From NCBI GenBank assembly GCA_037951165.1, contig JBBDHG010000008.1, positions 7,842,001 through 7,906,000 on the forward strand: a DNA stretch of 64,000 bases. Reading direction: 5' to 3'. Shown here piece after piece: positions 45,985 through 56,854 of this stretch. The position numbers and the translations under genes are program-made. Position 1 is the stretch's first letter, and each line of letters opens with the position of its first letter. Under the pieces are notes generated by a model, which was not told the DNA's origin, did not search any database, and was given only the letters and a program-made list of their open reading frames with translations. This DNA is from Lophius americanus (lineage: Eukaryota; Chordata; Actinopteri; Lophiiformes; Lophiidae).

Positions 45985-46020
45985 CACTTTCTTCCGCTTC
46001 TCCAGGGTCGGTCCCGGGTT
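45985..46020 (-). repeat. Possible RTE/Rex3-like LINE 3'-end fragment
   Basis: CTTCCGCTTCTCCAGGGTCG followed by GTCCCGGGTT resembles the reverse complement of the LINE end at 60,450-60,855 (recalled form: cttatccggggtcgggtcgcggg). Only about 35 bases. Confidence 0.4.
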
Positions 46021-47097
46021 AATGATAGCAATAATAGTAATACAACATTTAGCAATAGCGTATGGGACAATACTGTACAATAATAATGATCAGAATTTTG
46101 ATCAGCATCATGACCATATTGTAATTAGTGGGCATCAGGCAGTTCCACAGCAACAGATGCACCAACCATGTGACCATGCAGGTCGAAAAAGCACAAAGAT
46201 TCCAGGGCAGAAGGCAAGTTAGTAATCATTTATCCAGTAACATGTAAAAATACAGTAAAATGCATTATAGTGAGAGGGATGTTTAAAGAGGGAAAAGGGA
46301 GAGAGTGAGAGAGGAAGCGAGAGGAGAGGAACAGCTCAGTGCATCATGGGTGATCCTCTAGCAGTGCCTGGTTTCCTCTCTCTCGGCTCTCATAGTTCTT
46401 AGAGGGTAGATTTTTGGAGGGTGTTTTGGGGGGCACTATGGCCCCACAGCTGTATTTATTCTTAAGATGTAGGCCGTTGGACCCATTCAGTCTGATGATG
46501 CCTTCCTCGCTGTGATTTAGCACATAGGGCTTTGTGTGTTCGGGGGAGGGCGGCTCAGCCTACTTTATCAACGCTAATTTCAAAGGCTCGACCTGCTGGC
46601 TCAGCGAATTCAGGTGTCGGCTGCAAAGTCTTCCTCAACTGGCCTCCTTTTTGCTGCTGCCTCAGCAGACTTATCTCCAGACCGGGGCGCTGCTCTCTGA
46701 AACATCTCTATGAAACTCGTGGAACAGCCGGTCCAGAAAGTCCACAGGCCATTACCTGTCGTTCCACTTCCTCTACGTGATTGACAGGCACCACACTTAG
46801 AAACAGCTGAGAAGTTGGGAGCAGTGGACCAGAGAAAGTTTCTCTGTTTTTTATCGGCAGTGGTTGTCACCATTCGTTCAGGAATTGTCAGGCAGCGAAG
46901 CATATCTGATGACTCAACCGGCCACTAACATCCTTTTTAGGCAATTTGTTTGTTAACAACAGTGAGAATCATTTTTTCGAAAAAATCCAACTATAATAAA
47001 AAGAAATATACAAAGGCTTCAAATAAATTAATGGAGAAAAAACCTAAACGATAACAAAGATATAAATTAAAACAGTGATAATTAAGGTTATGATTTG
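46021..47097. other. Mixed DNA, possible unclassified fish repeat at 46,030-46,370
   Basis: AACAGCTCAGTGCATCATGG near 46,330 and the preceding GAGA-rich stretch resemble a dispersed fish repeat I recall only vaguely. The segment 46,530-46,800 is G+C-richer with frames on both strands but no domain. Nothing can be called a gene. Confidence 0.3.
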
Positions 47098-47640
47098 ATC
47101 CCCTACACCAAGGGTACACCCCTGAAAAGCCTCCAATCTCCTGCATACTGTAAGCAACACCCAATTTAACTCCTCAAATTAAATGTGACGTTAAATCTGA
47201 AAAAACGAAAAACGTTGTGTAAACACGCTACCCCTTAGCCTTTTAATACAGCATGTAACGCATCTCCCTTTTCATAAAGAAACCTCCATAGAGAGTACAA
47301 TCTGAACTATTGGAGTAAAATATGATAAATGCAAAACAGATCCCCTCCAGCTGATTTATAAACACCAAATTTTGACAACTATTGAAAAACTATGCTATGA
47401 TGACTTTTGGAAATAATGCCCCCTAGTTTTGGAAGTATATGAAAAACCTTTCCAAAAATCAACCCAGTTCTTTCTCATACTAAGGCCTATGTGAATATAA
47501 AATTTGGTGATCAAATGATCAATGCAAAGATCTTTCAGTTATCATGTTAACATGAGATTCTGCGGGGGCGGATGTGGAGGACGTGCAAGCGATGAGATTC
47601 CATAATGTCTCTGACTTTTAGGGGATATAATAACAAAGTG
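47098..47640 (-). repeat. Family X, best-delimited full copy (~540 bp)
   Basis: Both ends are readable. On the minus strand it opens TTATATCCCCTAAAAGTCAG, then AGACATTATGGAATCTCATC. It carries one internal sub-unit (ACTAGGGGGCATTA, AAATTTGGTGTTTATAAATC, TTTTACTCCAATAGTTC) and closes TCACATTTAATTTGAGGAG, GGAGATTGGAGGCTTTTCAG and GGGTGTACCCTTGG. It has no ORF. This copy is used as the reference for family length. Confidence 0.8.
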
Positions 47641-48194
47641 GAGTCTGTAAAAAAAGTCTAATCTTTTTTTTATAGATTAAGGCTATGTAGACATTACACA
47701 TTACACACATCAATGTTCAATATAGATTTTTTCCAATGTCATAGGGACCTTGAGCAACTTGACTTCATTTTGTTCCCTAGGTGCCGCAGATGGCCGTCCA
47801 TGCTCCTTAGGGTTGGGAAACAAGAAAAATCTATCCATAAGGTGGGAAACAGATCTCGGTTCTCTGGGGGTCATTTTCTATTTTGAACAATTCCAAACTC
47901 CTCCAGCCATGATCTTTTTCATTATCTATACAAGTAGAAAACACAGCAGCATAGATTGAAATGTAGGGCCACTGAATAAGCTAAGATATTAACTACATTT
48001 CATATGAGAACCATATTTCAATCGAGATGGTAGAGGTGGGAATTTTTTTTTACTGATAACATAATATCTCAATTATCTAAATTTTTACGTACCTGTATTG
48101 TGTAGTTTACGTACATGGATGCCAAGAACGAATTGATGTTTTGGGTACTAGAACGATACAATCTGGTATGGTAATGTTGCTATAGAGTTTCTTC
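47641..48194. other. No gene recognised
   Basis: AT-rich DNA. Confidence 0.5.
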
Positions 48195-48793
48195 TTGGTA
48201 AGGACAAGAATGATGATGAGTTTGCCAGAAGAACTTATTTTTTTCGGGTCCATGGGCCTCAATGAAGAGGACTGGTGTAGATGGACAGGAAACAATGAGA
48301 AAGAGATGGGGAAGGAAACAAGCATTGAAGGATTTAGGGGGACTCCTGTGGAGCCCCCATGTACCGAGGACACAGTCTCTGTACGTAGGGCACTTGATCT
48401 ACTGACTGAGCTTAACAGCCCCATGTTGGAATTTTTAATAGTGAAGGGATGAAATGGGTGGGACTCTGAGGAGTGTCATGTGAAATAATGTGGAAGCACT
48501 TCGAACGAGAGAGTCCAGACACAACAGCCAGGAGATACTGTTGGCAGAGCATATCTAGTACTAAATCGAAAAACAAATACAAACACTGGACAGTTCAACA
48601 AATTCAGAATGAGCTTAGAAAACAACACAGTCTATCACCTCCTCCATGTGACCTACGACCCGACGACCTAGTGGAAAATGACAGTTCTGTTTTGTTGTCT
48701 CCTGAAGACATTGGAACCAAGGTATGTTACTCTGTTAAACTGTTTTTCCATGGACACAACCGTATCCGAGATCTAAAGGAAGTATATGTTTAA
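48195..48793 (+). pseudogene. Unrecognised, possibly frameshifted coding remnant
   Basis: Two plus-strand frames lie end to end in different phases: 48,195-48,452 (85 codons, with EELIFFGSMGLNEEDWCRW and PPCTEDTVSVRRALDLLTEL) and 48,473-48,793 (106 codons, with WTVQQIQNELRKQHSLSPPP and DLRPDDLVENDSSVLLSPED). Both are hydrophilic, Glu/Asp/Pro/Trp-bearing and protein-like rather than random AT-derived, and only 20 bases separate them. This suggests one gene or transposon ORF broken by a frameshift. I do not recognise the family, see no splice sites, and cannot exclude chance. No function is proposed. Confidence 0.25.
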
Positions 48794-48836
48794 ACATTAC
48801 TGTGGAAATGATCAACTCGCGGCGCATGGATGTTGC

Positions 48837-49235
48837 AGGTAAGGCAATGCAACTTTATTTATACCGCACATTTAGGCAACAGGGTAATTCAAAGGGCTTT
48901 AAGAAAAACAATCAAGAACATTGAAACAAATTGAAAAGACACATTAATAGAGACATAATAAAAACAGTAATAAAAACATTGATAAAGATGAGAAATATAA
49001 AATAAGCGGAAAACAATGAAAGCTAGAATAAAAGATTATCTAAGCTGTTTTGACCTCAGACAAAATTTGGTGTTTATCATTATTATTATCAGTACTGTAT
49101 AGGAAAGACAGAATCATTTTAAAAGTTTAAAATTTAATGAAAAGCAGTAGAAAATAGGAAGGTTTTAAGATTTGATTCAAAAGAAAAAAGTCAGCAAATG
49201 TGGATCGCAAACAGGCTGTCTTATTTAGTAGTGTC
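48837..49235 (-). repeat. LINE 3'-end remnant, non-coding part
   Basis: AGGCAATGCAACTTTATTTA, then CCGCACATTTAGGCAACAGG, then GTAATTCAAAGGGCTTTAAG parallels the 3' tail of the LINE at 19,112 (GCAATTTAATTATATAGCAC, then ATTTCAGCAACAGGGCAATT). It is followed by the A-rich region and GGAAGGTTTTAAGATTTGAT. No RT frame remains. Confidence 0.65.
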
Positions 49236-49964
49236 ACTAACCACAATTAAATAACACAAGAAGGATGCATGGGATGCTGTTACAGTGAATGCTCTATGTG
49301 GAGGGGTGTGCACCACAAAAGAGGGGGAAAAAAGTGCTTTTGATGTATGATCTGAGGCTAAAAATCATGGGAAACACAGAAGCGCAGTCAGGGCCTTCCT
49401 GCAGGAGAGCAACGCTCAAGATACGTATTGAAGCACCGCTGCTTTCTGATCTCAGAATCTTTCACGGACAGCATTGACACTGGTCACAACCTCTGACACA
49501 CTCAAAGAAACTAATGAAAATATGAAAAAATAAAAGATACACACTGAAACCTTCCATTTTTCATTTTAAGCTGAATAAGTCTATTTTAAATTCTTTAATT
49601 ACGCCGATCACTTATTTGCTCTCCGTTGTATAGCGTTTATTTATTTTAAAATACCAAAATGCTTGGTAAATTCCTGAAAGTTATTATTATAAGTCAATAG
49701 AAATGGTCAAAGATTATCGTAATTTTAATCCTGTACAATATACAATATAATATTGTAGATTGAAGAAAAACACATTAACCGATTGTTTTCTCAATCGTGG
49801 CATCACTGAAATGTTCGTAAGACTGTTCTTGAATGTTCGTTGACTCAATTCTTAAATTAAAAATAAGAATTGAATTGGCCAATTCTGGAGAGGGCCAGAA
49901 TCTTCATAAAACTGTGTAAGTTCGGCTTAAAAACTAATTTCTTTCTAAGAACGGTCGGTGAATG
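49236..49964. other. No feature recognised
   Basis: AT-rich DNA. AATTGAATTGGCCAATTC near 49,869 is a short imperfect palindrome. Confidence 0.45.
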
Positions 49965-50412
49965 AGGCCCATAAATCTTCGGTTGGTGGAATTTTTCTGA
50001 CACTAGGGGGAGCTTTATGTCTAAATGTTTTTGTACATTTGGACATAAAGTGCATATTTCACTCAGTAGGGGGAACTTTTTACATCACTTCCTACTCGGT
50101 GGTCCGATTTAGTCCAAATTTGCTGCATTTGAAACGACTGAATTAGTTCTATCTTGTATACATGAATATTTGATACATTCATACATTCATACATACATAC
50201 ATGAATGTGATTTACTGTAATAGTTCATAATTTACCCGCTAGAGGGATCTTTATTTATTTATTGTTTTACGCAAAATACTGTGGACACACAACATCACAT
50301 TTAATTTGAGGGCTTCATTCAGGGGGATTGCTTATACATTGCAGGGGATTGGGGATTTTTTGGGGATATACCCTTGCTCTAGGGGTCCACAGCATAGGCC
50401 TGCTTTTTTTTT
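49965..50412 (+). repeat. Family X copy
   Basis: GACACTAGGGGGAGCTTTA, CTCAGTAGGGGGAACTTTTT, GGTCCGATTTAGTCCAAATT, then CACATTTAATTTGAGGGC, GGGGGATTGCTTATACATTG, GGGGATATACCCTTGCTC and AGCATAGGCCTG. Contains a small (ACAT/CATT)n expansion at 50,175-50,205. Confidence 0.75.
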
Positions 50413-50517
50413 GTTATCTAAGGTCTGAGCCAGTGGAATTATGTAGATGAATAAGGTCATGGATTAATACTGTCCAAACTTGAACTTAAATGTAAAACTA
50501 GACCAATTCTTTCAATC
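50413..50517. other. Spacer between inverted family X copies
   Basis: 105 bases without recognisable features, between a forward and a reverse copy lying 3' end to 3' end. Confidence 0.5.
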
Positions 50518-50838
50518 CAGACAGCCAGAGTACATCCCCGAAAAGTCCCCAATCCCCTTTGTTATACAAGCAACCCCCCGATCAAATTCCTAAATTTAAA
50601 TTTCAAGTTGTGTCCACAGAATTCTCAATTAAAAAAAAAAAACTCCAGAGGTTACTAAAAAAGGAAATATTCTATTAAAATATGATACAGTATCACATTG
50701 TGTCAATTAATACACAAAAAGTTCCGGCAATACAGGATCAATGGTCCAGAAATTAATGCCCAAAAACATTGTGAGGATAAGCTTCCCCTTTTGTCAGAAA
50801 AATACAATTGACCTTTCCCAAAATCAACATGAAAGCCC
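50518..50838 (-). repeat. Family X copy, 3' portion
   Basis: CATCCCCGAAAAGTCCCCAA, TCCCC, CAAGCAACCCCCCGATCAAA, AATGGTCCAGAAATTAATGC, TGACCTTTCCCAAAATCAAC. Reverse orientation, 5' end missing. Confidence 0.7.
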
Positions 50839-51429
50839 TGATTTACCACATCAGTGCTTCATGGTTCCTGTGTATCTTTCAGCATCCTGCAGACCAGAGC
50901 CAGCACCAGAATAGAGATCATAATGATCATCCAGAGCAGCCAGCTTTGTAGAATTTCCATTTGCTTTCAAGTGATTCCCATTTCACCTGTGCACTTAGCT
51001 CACATGCATATGAAGAAACAGAGAGAGTGTGAGATGGAGAGAAGGACATAGAGAATCTTTAAAGAGCAGCTTGTCAGGAGAACCATCGCCACTTTCATTG
51101 TCGTCTCCATAACAGCAAGTCACCAGGGTCTGTTTTACACTTCAGGCGACATCACACAACTTGACGAAGGAGGTGAACGGTTGGCACTTCACTGTCATAA
51201 GCGCGCTTTGATTTATCTGTTTGCTCAACAGGAAGCCAGATGAGGCCTCCCTGCCATCAGATCCTTTTTCTTTTTTTTTTTTATCACAGCAGTGAGTCAG
51301 TCTAAATGCTAGCTGGTTTTTACCAAGTGAATCTCCTATTTTTAAAATTTATTGTGGGGGATTTCCCTCCATCTGGTCCATTCTTCCTGGTAAAAATATT
51401 TTTGAAAATGGTGTCAGGTCGGTTTTCCA
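50839..51429. other. No gene recognised
   Basis: The frame at 50,854-51,051 (+) has no domain; the segment 51,050-51,250 is balanced in composition and unique. Confidence 0.4.
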
Positions 51430-51655
51430 TTCACATTTTAGTCTAGAACTCCTAGAGTAAACTACTATTGTGTAATAATTCATATTTTACTGAAGTTTAA
51501 GGGAAGTTTGTTTTTTAAATTTTTTGTTTTTAACTAAAAATAGGCTTCCCATTTAATTTGAGGACTCAGGGAGATTACTTGTATAATGTAGGGGATTGGG
51601 GACTTTTTGGTAACACCTTTGCTGACGACAGCATAAGCCTAGTTTGTAAAAAGAA
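51430..51655 (+). repeat. Family X copy, 3' portion
   Basis: AATAATTCATATTTTACTGA, CCATTTAATTTGAGGACTCA, GGGAGATTACTTGTATAATG, GGGGATTGGGGACTTTTTGG, GACGACAGCATAAGCCTAGT. It directly abuts the reverse-oriented block that follows. Confidence 0.65.
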
Positions 51656-52491
51656 GTTCCACATAGTGAGTAAAATATCATTTATTAGATTAAAACACGA
51701 TGTATATATGTTAGATCTCCTTGAATGGATTCATATACGTTTGCAATTTTAACTTAAATGTATCAATTCTTGAGAAATTATAGCTCCAACACTTTTGGAG
51801 ATAAAGCTCCTCTTACTGAGAATAATATACAGATAATCTTTCCCAAAATCAACCAAGTTCTCGACACTGAGGACAATGGGGGATTAAAATTAGAAAATTA
51901 TGCATGAAATACTTTTTGATTAAATTTTTGAGTTTCTGTATGAAAACAGTGCTTTCCATTTTATATATATAAAGAATCTCCCCCTAGGGAGTTAAATAGG
52001 ATCTATTAGAGTAAACTGCTAATGGTATACACAAGATACAGCTACTTGACTCGACTTATATGCATCAAATAAATTGGACCAACGGTTGAGAAATTACGGC
52101 CCAAAACCAAAAGTTATATACTACCGAACATATACAAACAACTTTGCCAAAATCAAACCTTGTGCTAAGGTCTATTGGGGGTATTACATTTTGAGTTAAG
52201 TCCGCAAAATATTGTTTTTCATGAAAAGCTTCCCCTAGTGAGTTCTAAAATATGAACTCCTAGAGTTTAAAATATATTTTTACAAGATAGATCTCCTCGG
52301 GTTGGCTCATACGCACCAAAATCCGACTATTAATTAGGAAGTAATTTCAAAATTATATTATATATATATTATAATATATATACTAATGAGTAAAATATTA
52401 ACCCCTTAAGTGAACAATGACATATACAAGATAGATTTCCTTTAGTATCTTTTGGAGATAAAGCTAGTGTTGAAGATTTAGAACTGACGTT

Positions 52492-52560
52492 ATAATAATA
52501 ATAATAATACATTTAATTAGAGTGCACTTTACATTTGGATCAAATCTCAAAGTGCTAAAA
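52492..52560 (-). repeat. L2-type LINE 3'-tail insertion with ACGTT duplication
   Basis: (TAA)n, then TACATTTAATTAGAGTGCAC, then TTTACATTTGGATCAAATCT and CAAAGTGCTAAAA: the 3' end of the 32,381 LINE family. ACGTT stands on both sides (at about 52,487 and 52,560), consistent with a target-site duplication. It sits inside a family X copy. Confidence 0.7.
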
Positions 52561-52634
52561 CGTTTCCTTGAATTGCTCCAGTTCTTCCTCGCACTGAAGT
52601 CTACATGGGTATAAAATTTGGAAACGATCCATGA

Positions 52635-52777
52635 AGGGCAGGTTACTCAGTGGGTAGAGTGGTCATCCCAAAACTGTTAGAACAGGGTTTTAGCCCAGAC
52701 ACCATAAATTTCACGACGTTGTACTGTATCCAAGTACTGTGTAACATATGTTAAATAAAGTTAAGATTATTATAAAA
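52635..52777 (+). repeat. tRNA-derived SINE, internally deleted
   Basis: Head GTTACTCAGTGGGTAGAGTG, a degraded B box (GGGTTTTAGCC), then AATTTCACGACGTTGTACTG and TTAAATAAAGTTAAGATTAT. Compared with the copy at 35,195 the middle (from the B box to the TTCACTACGTT block) is shortened. Confidence 0.7.
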
Positions 52778-52900
52778 TTGTTTTTTTAGCATTGGCGTTA
52801 ACAAGAAGGATCTGCTGCAGATGCAGAAGATCCCGGCAGTGTCGGACAAGGCAGTGATGGCGATGACGATTCTATAATATCTCTGACTTTATGCTGATAT

Positions 52901-54365
52901 AATGACGCATTCAAAAAAGTTGAAGGATTTTAAGTTGATCCTCTCTGTGTTTAATACCAGAGGAACAATCCCTGCTTGCAAAAACAGTTTTTTACATTGA
53001 TGATGAATTTCTCTGCACACCCTAATGATATCTTCACTTCTGGATGTGAGAAGGCTCTCTCAAACACTTCCAATTACTCACATGACCGGACGGCAAGCAT
53101 CGGCAAGCCCCTGCCACCACGGCTGCTCCACAACTTGTCATTAATATCTCAACAGTAAACCCAATGGAGAATATTCTCCCCACCCGCAGATAGCACCGAA
53201 GCTGCTTTCCTGCTACGAGACAACACACGTCACACCCAGAGGATTTGCAGTTGATCAGCACCTCTGCACAGAGTCCTCGCAACACATCCATTGCCATCAC
53301 CCTGGAGACTCATCTTGTCGTTTGGATCATTTCGGGATTGTAAAGGAGCACAAAAGCCCAGGTGACTGCAGCTGTTCATGCCTTCCGGCCGGTCATCTGC
53401 TAATTAGGCTGAGTAGTTATTAATTAAATTAGGAACAGATGTGATGATTGGTTGTCGCAGAATTCAAGTCTGTCCCTTAAGACTCACACCTCATCTAGCA
53501 TATCAATGAACTTTTCAACATGGAACTTCAATTGTGTGTGATAGTGTGAGTTTACCATGCCACATGACATCACCTGCAGCAGCATCTTCTATCAGCAGCA
53601 TGGAGAAGGGAGAAAATGCTTCTGTTATTTTCAAGGATCGCTGAAATGCATGTTGTGCTATTATAAACCTTTCAATGCGTGGCAGCAGGCAGAGAAGTAA
53701 AGTTTGTAGATCACAGCCAAACCCAGTTCACAGGATTCTCTTGAACTTGTTGAATTTTGTGACTTGCTAAAATCAAAGCATGGTCAATATCTACACTAAT
53801 GAATAAATGTGTCATGTACAAATTTCATATTTGAGATATATATCCACAATACATCTCATAATTGTAATTGTAGTAGATACACTTAATAACTCACAAACAC
53901 ACTACTACACAAACAAATACCTGAGCCCATTTTCAACTAACTACTGGGGCAAACATCGAAATTGCTAAACTAGGGGACAAGAGCGACAAAAAGTGTTTAG
54001 CCATGTAAGAGGCTACCCTCAAAGATCACCTTGACAGAATCTTCCAGAAGAGGACATAAAAGAAAATAACACTTTCAGTAAACTCAGAATATTTGGTCTT
54101 AACCTCAAGGATCCATGGGATATTAAACAATTTCTCCAAGAAAATGCTCAAGCAAGGGAATGAAAAAGTGTATTCCCTCTCTGTAACCTCAGCATCCTCT
54201 AAAAACTCAATACACCACCTCCTAACATGATAATATGGTGATAAAAAAACTGTATGAGACCTAGTAAACAAAAACCTGCCCCACATTATCAAGAAACCCT
54301 TACAGTTCAAAATTAGAGACACAAAAATTCATTGTATCGTTGAAATAGAAAGGAAAATATGTAAC
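52901..54365. other. No gene recognised
   Basis: Balanced to AT-rich unique DNA. The frame at 53,034-53,300 (-) shows no domain. Contains the enhancer-like segment 53,370-53,530. Confidence 0.4.
53370..53530. other. Candidate conserved non-coding element
   Basis: TGCTAATTAGGCTGAGTAGT, then TATTAATTAAATTAGG, then GATGTGATGATTGGTTG: a dense cluster of homeodomain-type and CCAAT-like cores in unique DNA. Inference. Confidence 0.3.
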
Positions 54366-54406
54366 AATAATAATAATAATAATACATTTAATTTATAATG
54401 CACTAG
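54366..54406 (-). repeat. L2-type LINE 3'-tail fragment
   Basis: (AAT)n followed by ACATTTAATTTATAATGCAC; same orientation as the other copies. Confidence 0.65.
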
Positions 54407-54629
54407 TTGGTTAAGTGGTTGTATTTGACTCCCTTGCAGTAGATTTGGGTCCTGCCCTGTTTCTAATAATTTTATCTGTTCTCACATACGCCTCAGAATT
54501 TAATAAACTCTTTCCGTAGATCCATTACCAACAAAATATATTCATAATTTGTTGAGTGCTTAACAAGACAAACAAAGCTAATTTAAATCAGGTTAGGTTG
54601 AATGTTTAGTACAAAATATACAATTTTAT

Positions 54630-54900
54630 AATAACTCAATCATTGTCACTCAGATTCTTCTGGGAGATTTTGATCGAAGGGTCTCTGCTCGGAGGAGCAT
54701 CAAAAATATCCCATTTTGTGGTCTGAGATTGGTGGTGGGGGCTGATGATTCCGCTGAAACTGATGATTGATGAGGCTGATGGATCTGCGGACAGCGGATG
54801 GAAATGGAAAGGTGGAGGAACCAACAGCATATTAGAACTAGATGAATAGAGAGGATGATATTTGAAAAGACAGCAGCAAGATGACAGGTTAATGATGAAG
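54630..54900. repeat. Dispersed repeat, family Z copy 2
   Basis: See 21,752-21,990. Shared blocks are CTCAGATTCTTCTGGGAGAT, GAGGCTGATGGATCTGC, GGTGGAGG, AACCAACAGCA and GAACTAGATGAATAGAG. Confidence 0.6.
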
Positions 54901-56332
54901 TTGTGTCACTGTGATCTAGGATAGATCGGTTCGGCTGAGATAGTAAAGCGGGGCGAAAGGTGGTAATGATGAGGTGGTAAAAACTGAACTTCTACTTGTG
55001 TTTAATTTAACTTAATTTAGATATTTTTTTGCTGCACTGAGGAAAAGAAAGCACAGTCTGTCACATGAGAACCTTGACAACTGTCATTAGGGATTGAGCA
55101 AGGCATTGGATGCAAAAATTAGGTTAAAAAATAATCTGTGTCTGGATTTGCTGCAATGACTGTAACTCCAACAACCCATTTCAGTTTTTTAACTTTAGGT
55201 GATGAGGTTGTGAGTATTCTTGCGTGGTACTTTATCTTTTCTCTCCTCACAATCAGGATTAGAGTAGACATATGGCGCGACATCCTGTTATAATTCTGAG
55301 ATCTTCTGTTTTGTTGTGAACCGTGCAGCCACCACAACACCTGTTGTGTCAGATAGGGTGACATAAGAATTCCTTACCTTCTCCAAAAAAGAGATGCTGA
55401 ATTAAAAGTAAAACCATAATAAACTAAATTCGTGGAAGAGGGAACACATGCAGCTATTTTTTGTGTTGAAACAATGTTTCATCTGAAAGTCAAACATCCC
55501 TCGAGACAGACTTGGAAGAACTAACGCACAACAAAGCAAGGCTGTTATGTCTTTTTCAGTGAAGTTTAGAGTAGAAACAGGGCTTACAGGTCATTTTAAA
55601 GAGCTCTATGTGGAGAGAAAATGATGAAGGTGACTTTCAGAAAGTCTCTGTATTCAGATAATAGAGAGCTGAGCCCTATCATCTGTCGCCGGCTCTTGTC
55701 AATGGAAGTGGAGAAGTGAAGAGGTGGAGGTTTATTTACGGTCAAACTGACTCTGTTTGTCTACCAGTTCAAGGGGGGCAAAGGCTTTCAAATGTTCTCA
55801 ACGTCCCAAACGATTGTACATGACAGTCTTTACTCATAATGACTCACTGTGTGGATTGTCTCTCTTCTGCGGTGGAGGATTTGCACTGACCTCAGTGGCT
55901 GTCTCACCGTTCTTAGCACTGATCACTACCATTAGCTGCTGCCCTCACGGCTATTTTAATAATTAATCCTTGTTATTACAACTTGGGTATTACTCATGCA
56001 ATGTTGAATATCATTCAATGTGATTACTAGGAAGGCACTTTGTGGAGCCCATACTCATACTCAACTTACAAAGTTTTGCAGGGTTCTTCTTAAATATTGT
56101 GAAAATATTTACAAAGGGGGAAAAATTTTTGCAAAACAGGGAAAAGTAAAAATACTATATACAAAGAAAATCACGAAACACGACTAGATGGAGTGCTTCA
56201 ATATCTCAACAAAATTCAAGGCAGGGGGAATAATACAATTAAAATAGCTGTCTAAACAGTCAAAAGTTGTTACCTTCTCTGTAACCAAATCAAGACCGCA
56301 TTTACCAGAGCCAAGATGGCCCCCTTTAAACT
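54901..56332. other. No gene recognised
   Basis: AT-rich DNA. The frames at 55,119-55,364 (-) and 55,757-55,966 (+) have no recognised domain. Confidence 0.45.
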
Positions 56333-56371
56333 AATAACCCCTCCCCCATGCATCATGGGGGAGGGGTTATT
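56333..56371. repeat. Perfect 18-bp-stem hairpin
   Basis: The arm AATAACCCCTCCCCCATG (56,333-56,350), a 3-base CAT loop, then the exact reverse complement (56,354-56,371). The stem carries C4 and C5 runs. Confidence 0.95.
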
Positions 56372-56854
56372 TCTCATCAATAAACACATTTGTAGCTGCT
56401 AAGGCTTTGGTATAATTCACATAATATGTTTTCCCCTCTGACCACACTCTTTCACCCAACCAAACATAGATAATTCTCCAATAAATTAATAAACATAATA
56501 TCGCTGCTCACATAAATCGGCAAGTGCGCGAAAACGGCCTACTTAACAGTTGAAATTGTTACGCCCCTGTTTGCCCGTCAAACTTATCTTTGGAAGACAG
56601 CAGGGTGAACGTTCAGTGTGTTTCATCTGCTGAAACGATTGGGAAGAGAAATAATGGCAAGAAGTTTTAATTACTCGGCAAACACGGAAGGGAGTGAAAC
56701 AATGTATGTGTTGGTGCGCTGTTGCCCAGAGTCAGTGGCCGGGGGCAGTATGCGTGTGTGCTATGTGTGCATATGTGAGCTGTTGACCACAATCAGTGGC
56801 ACATCAGCGTTATGTGTGTATGTGTATGTATACTGGAGGATGGCATTATACGGC
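56372..56854. other. DNA downstream of the Gypsy RNase H remnant
   Basis: No integrase signature could be read here on the minus strand, although an intact element would carry integrase after RNase H. Contains a GT-rich stretch at 56,750-56,830. Confidence 0.4.

Larger units (their letters stand above)
51656..52900 (-). repeat. Family X, long reverse block carrying two nested insertions
   Basis: Successive sub-units on the minus strand include CCCCTAGGGAGTT, AATTGGACCAACGGTTGAGA, TTTGCCAAAATCAAAC, AGCTTCCCCTAGTGAGTTC and AAGATAGATCTCCTCGGGT. The 5' end lies at about 52,790-52,900 (GATTCTATAATATCTCTGAC and ATATAATGACGC). It is interrupted at 52,492-52,560 by an L2 tail and at 52,635-52,777 by a SINE; family X sequence resumes on the far side of each. 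Confidence 0.65.
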
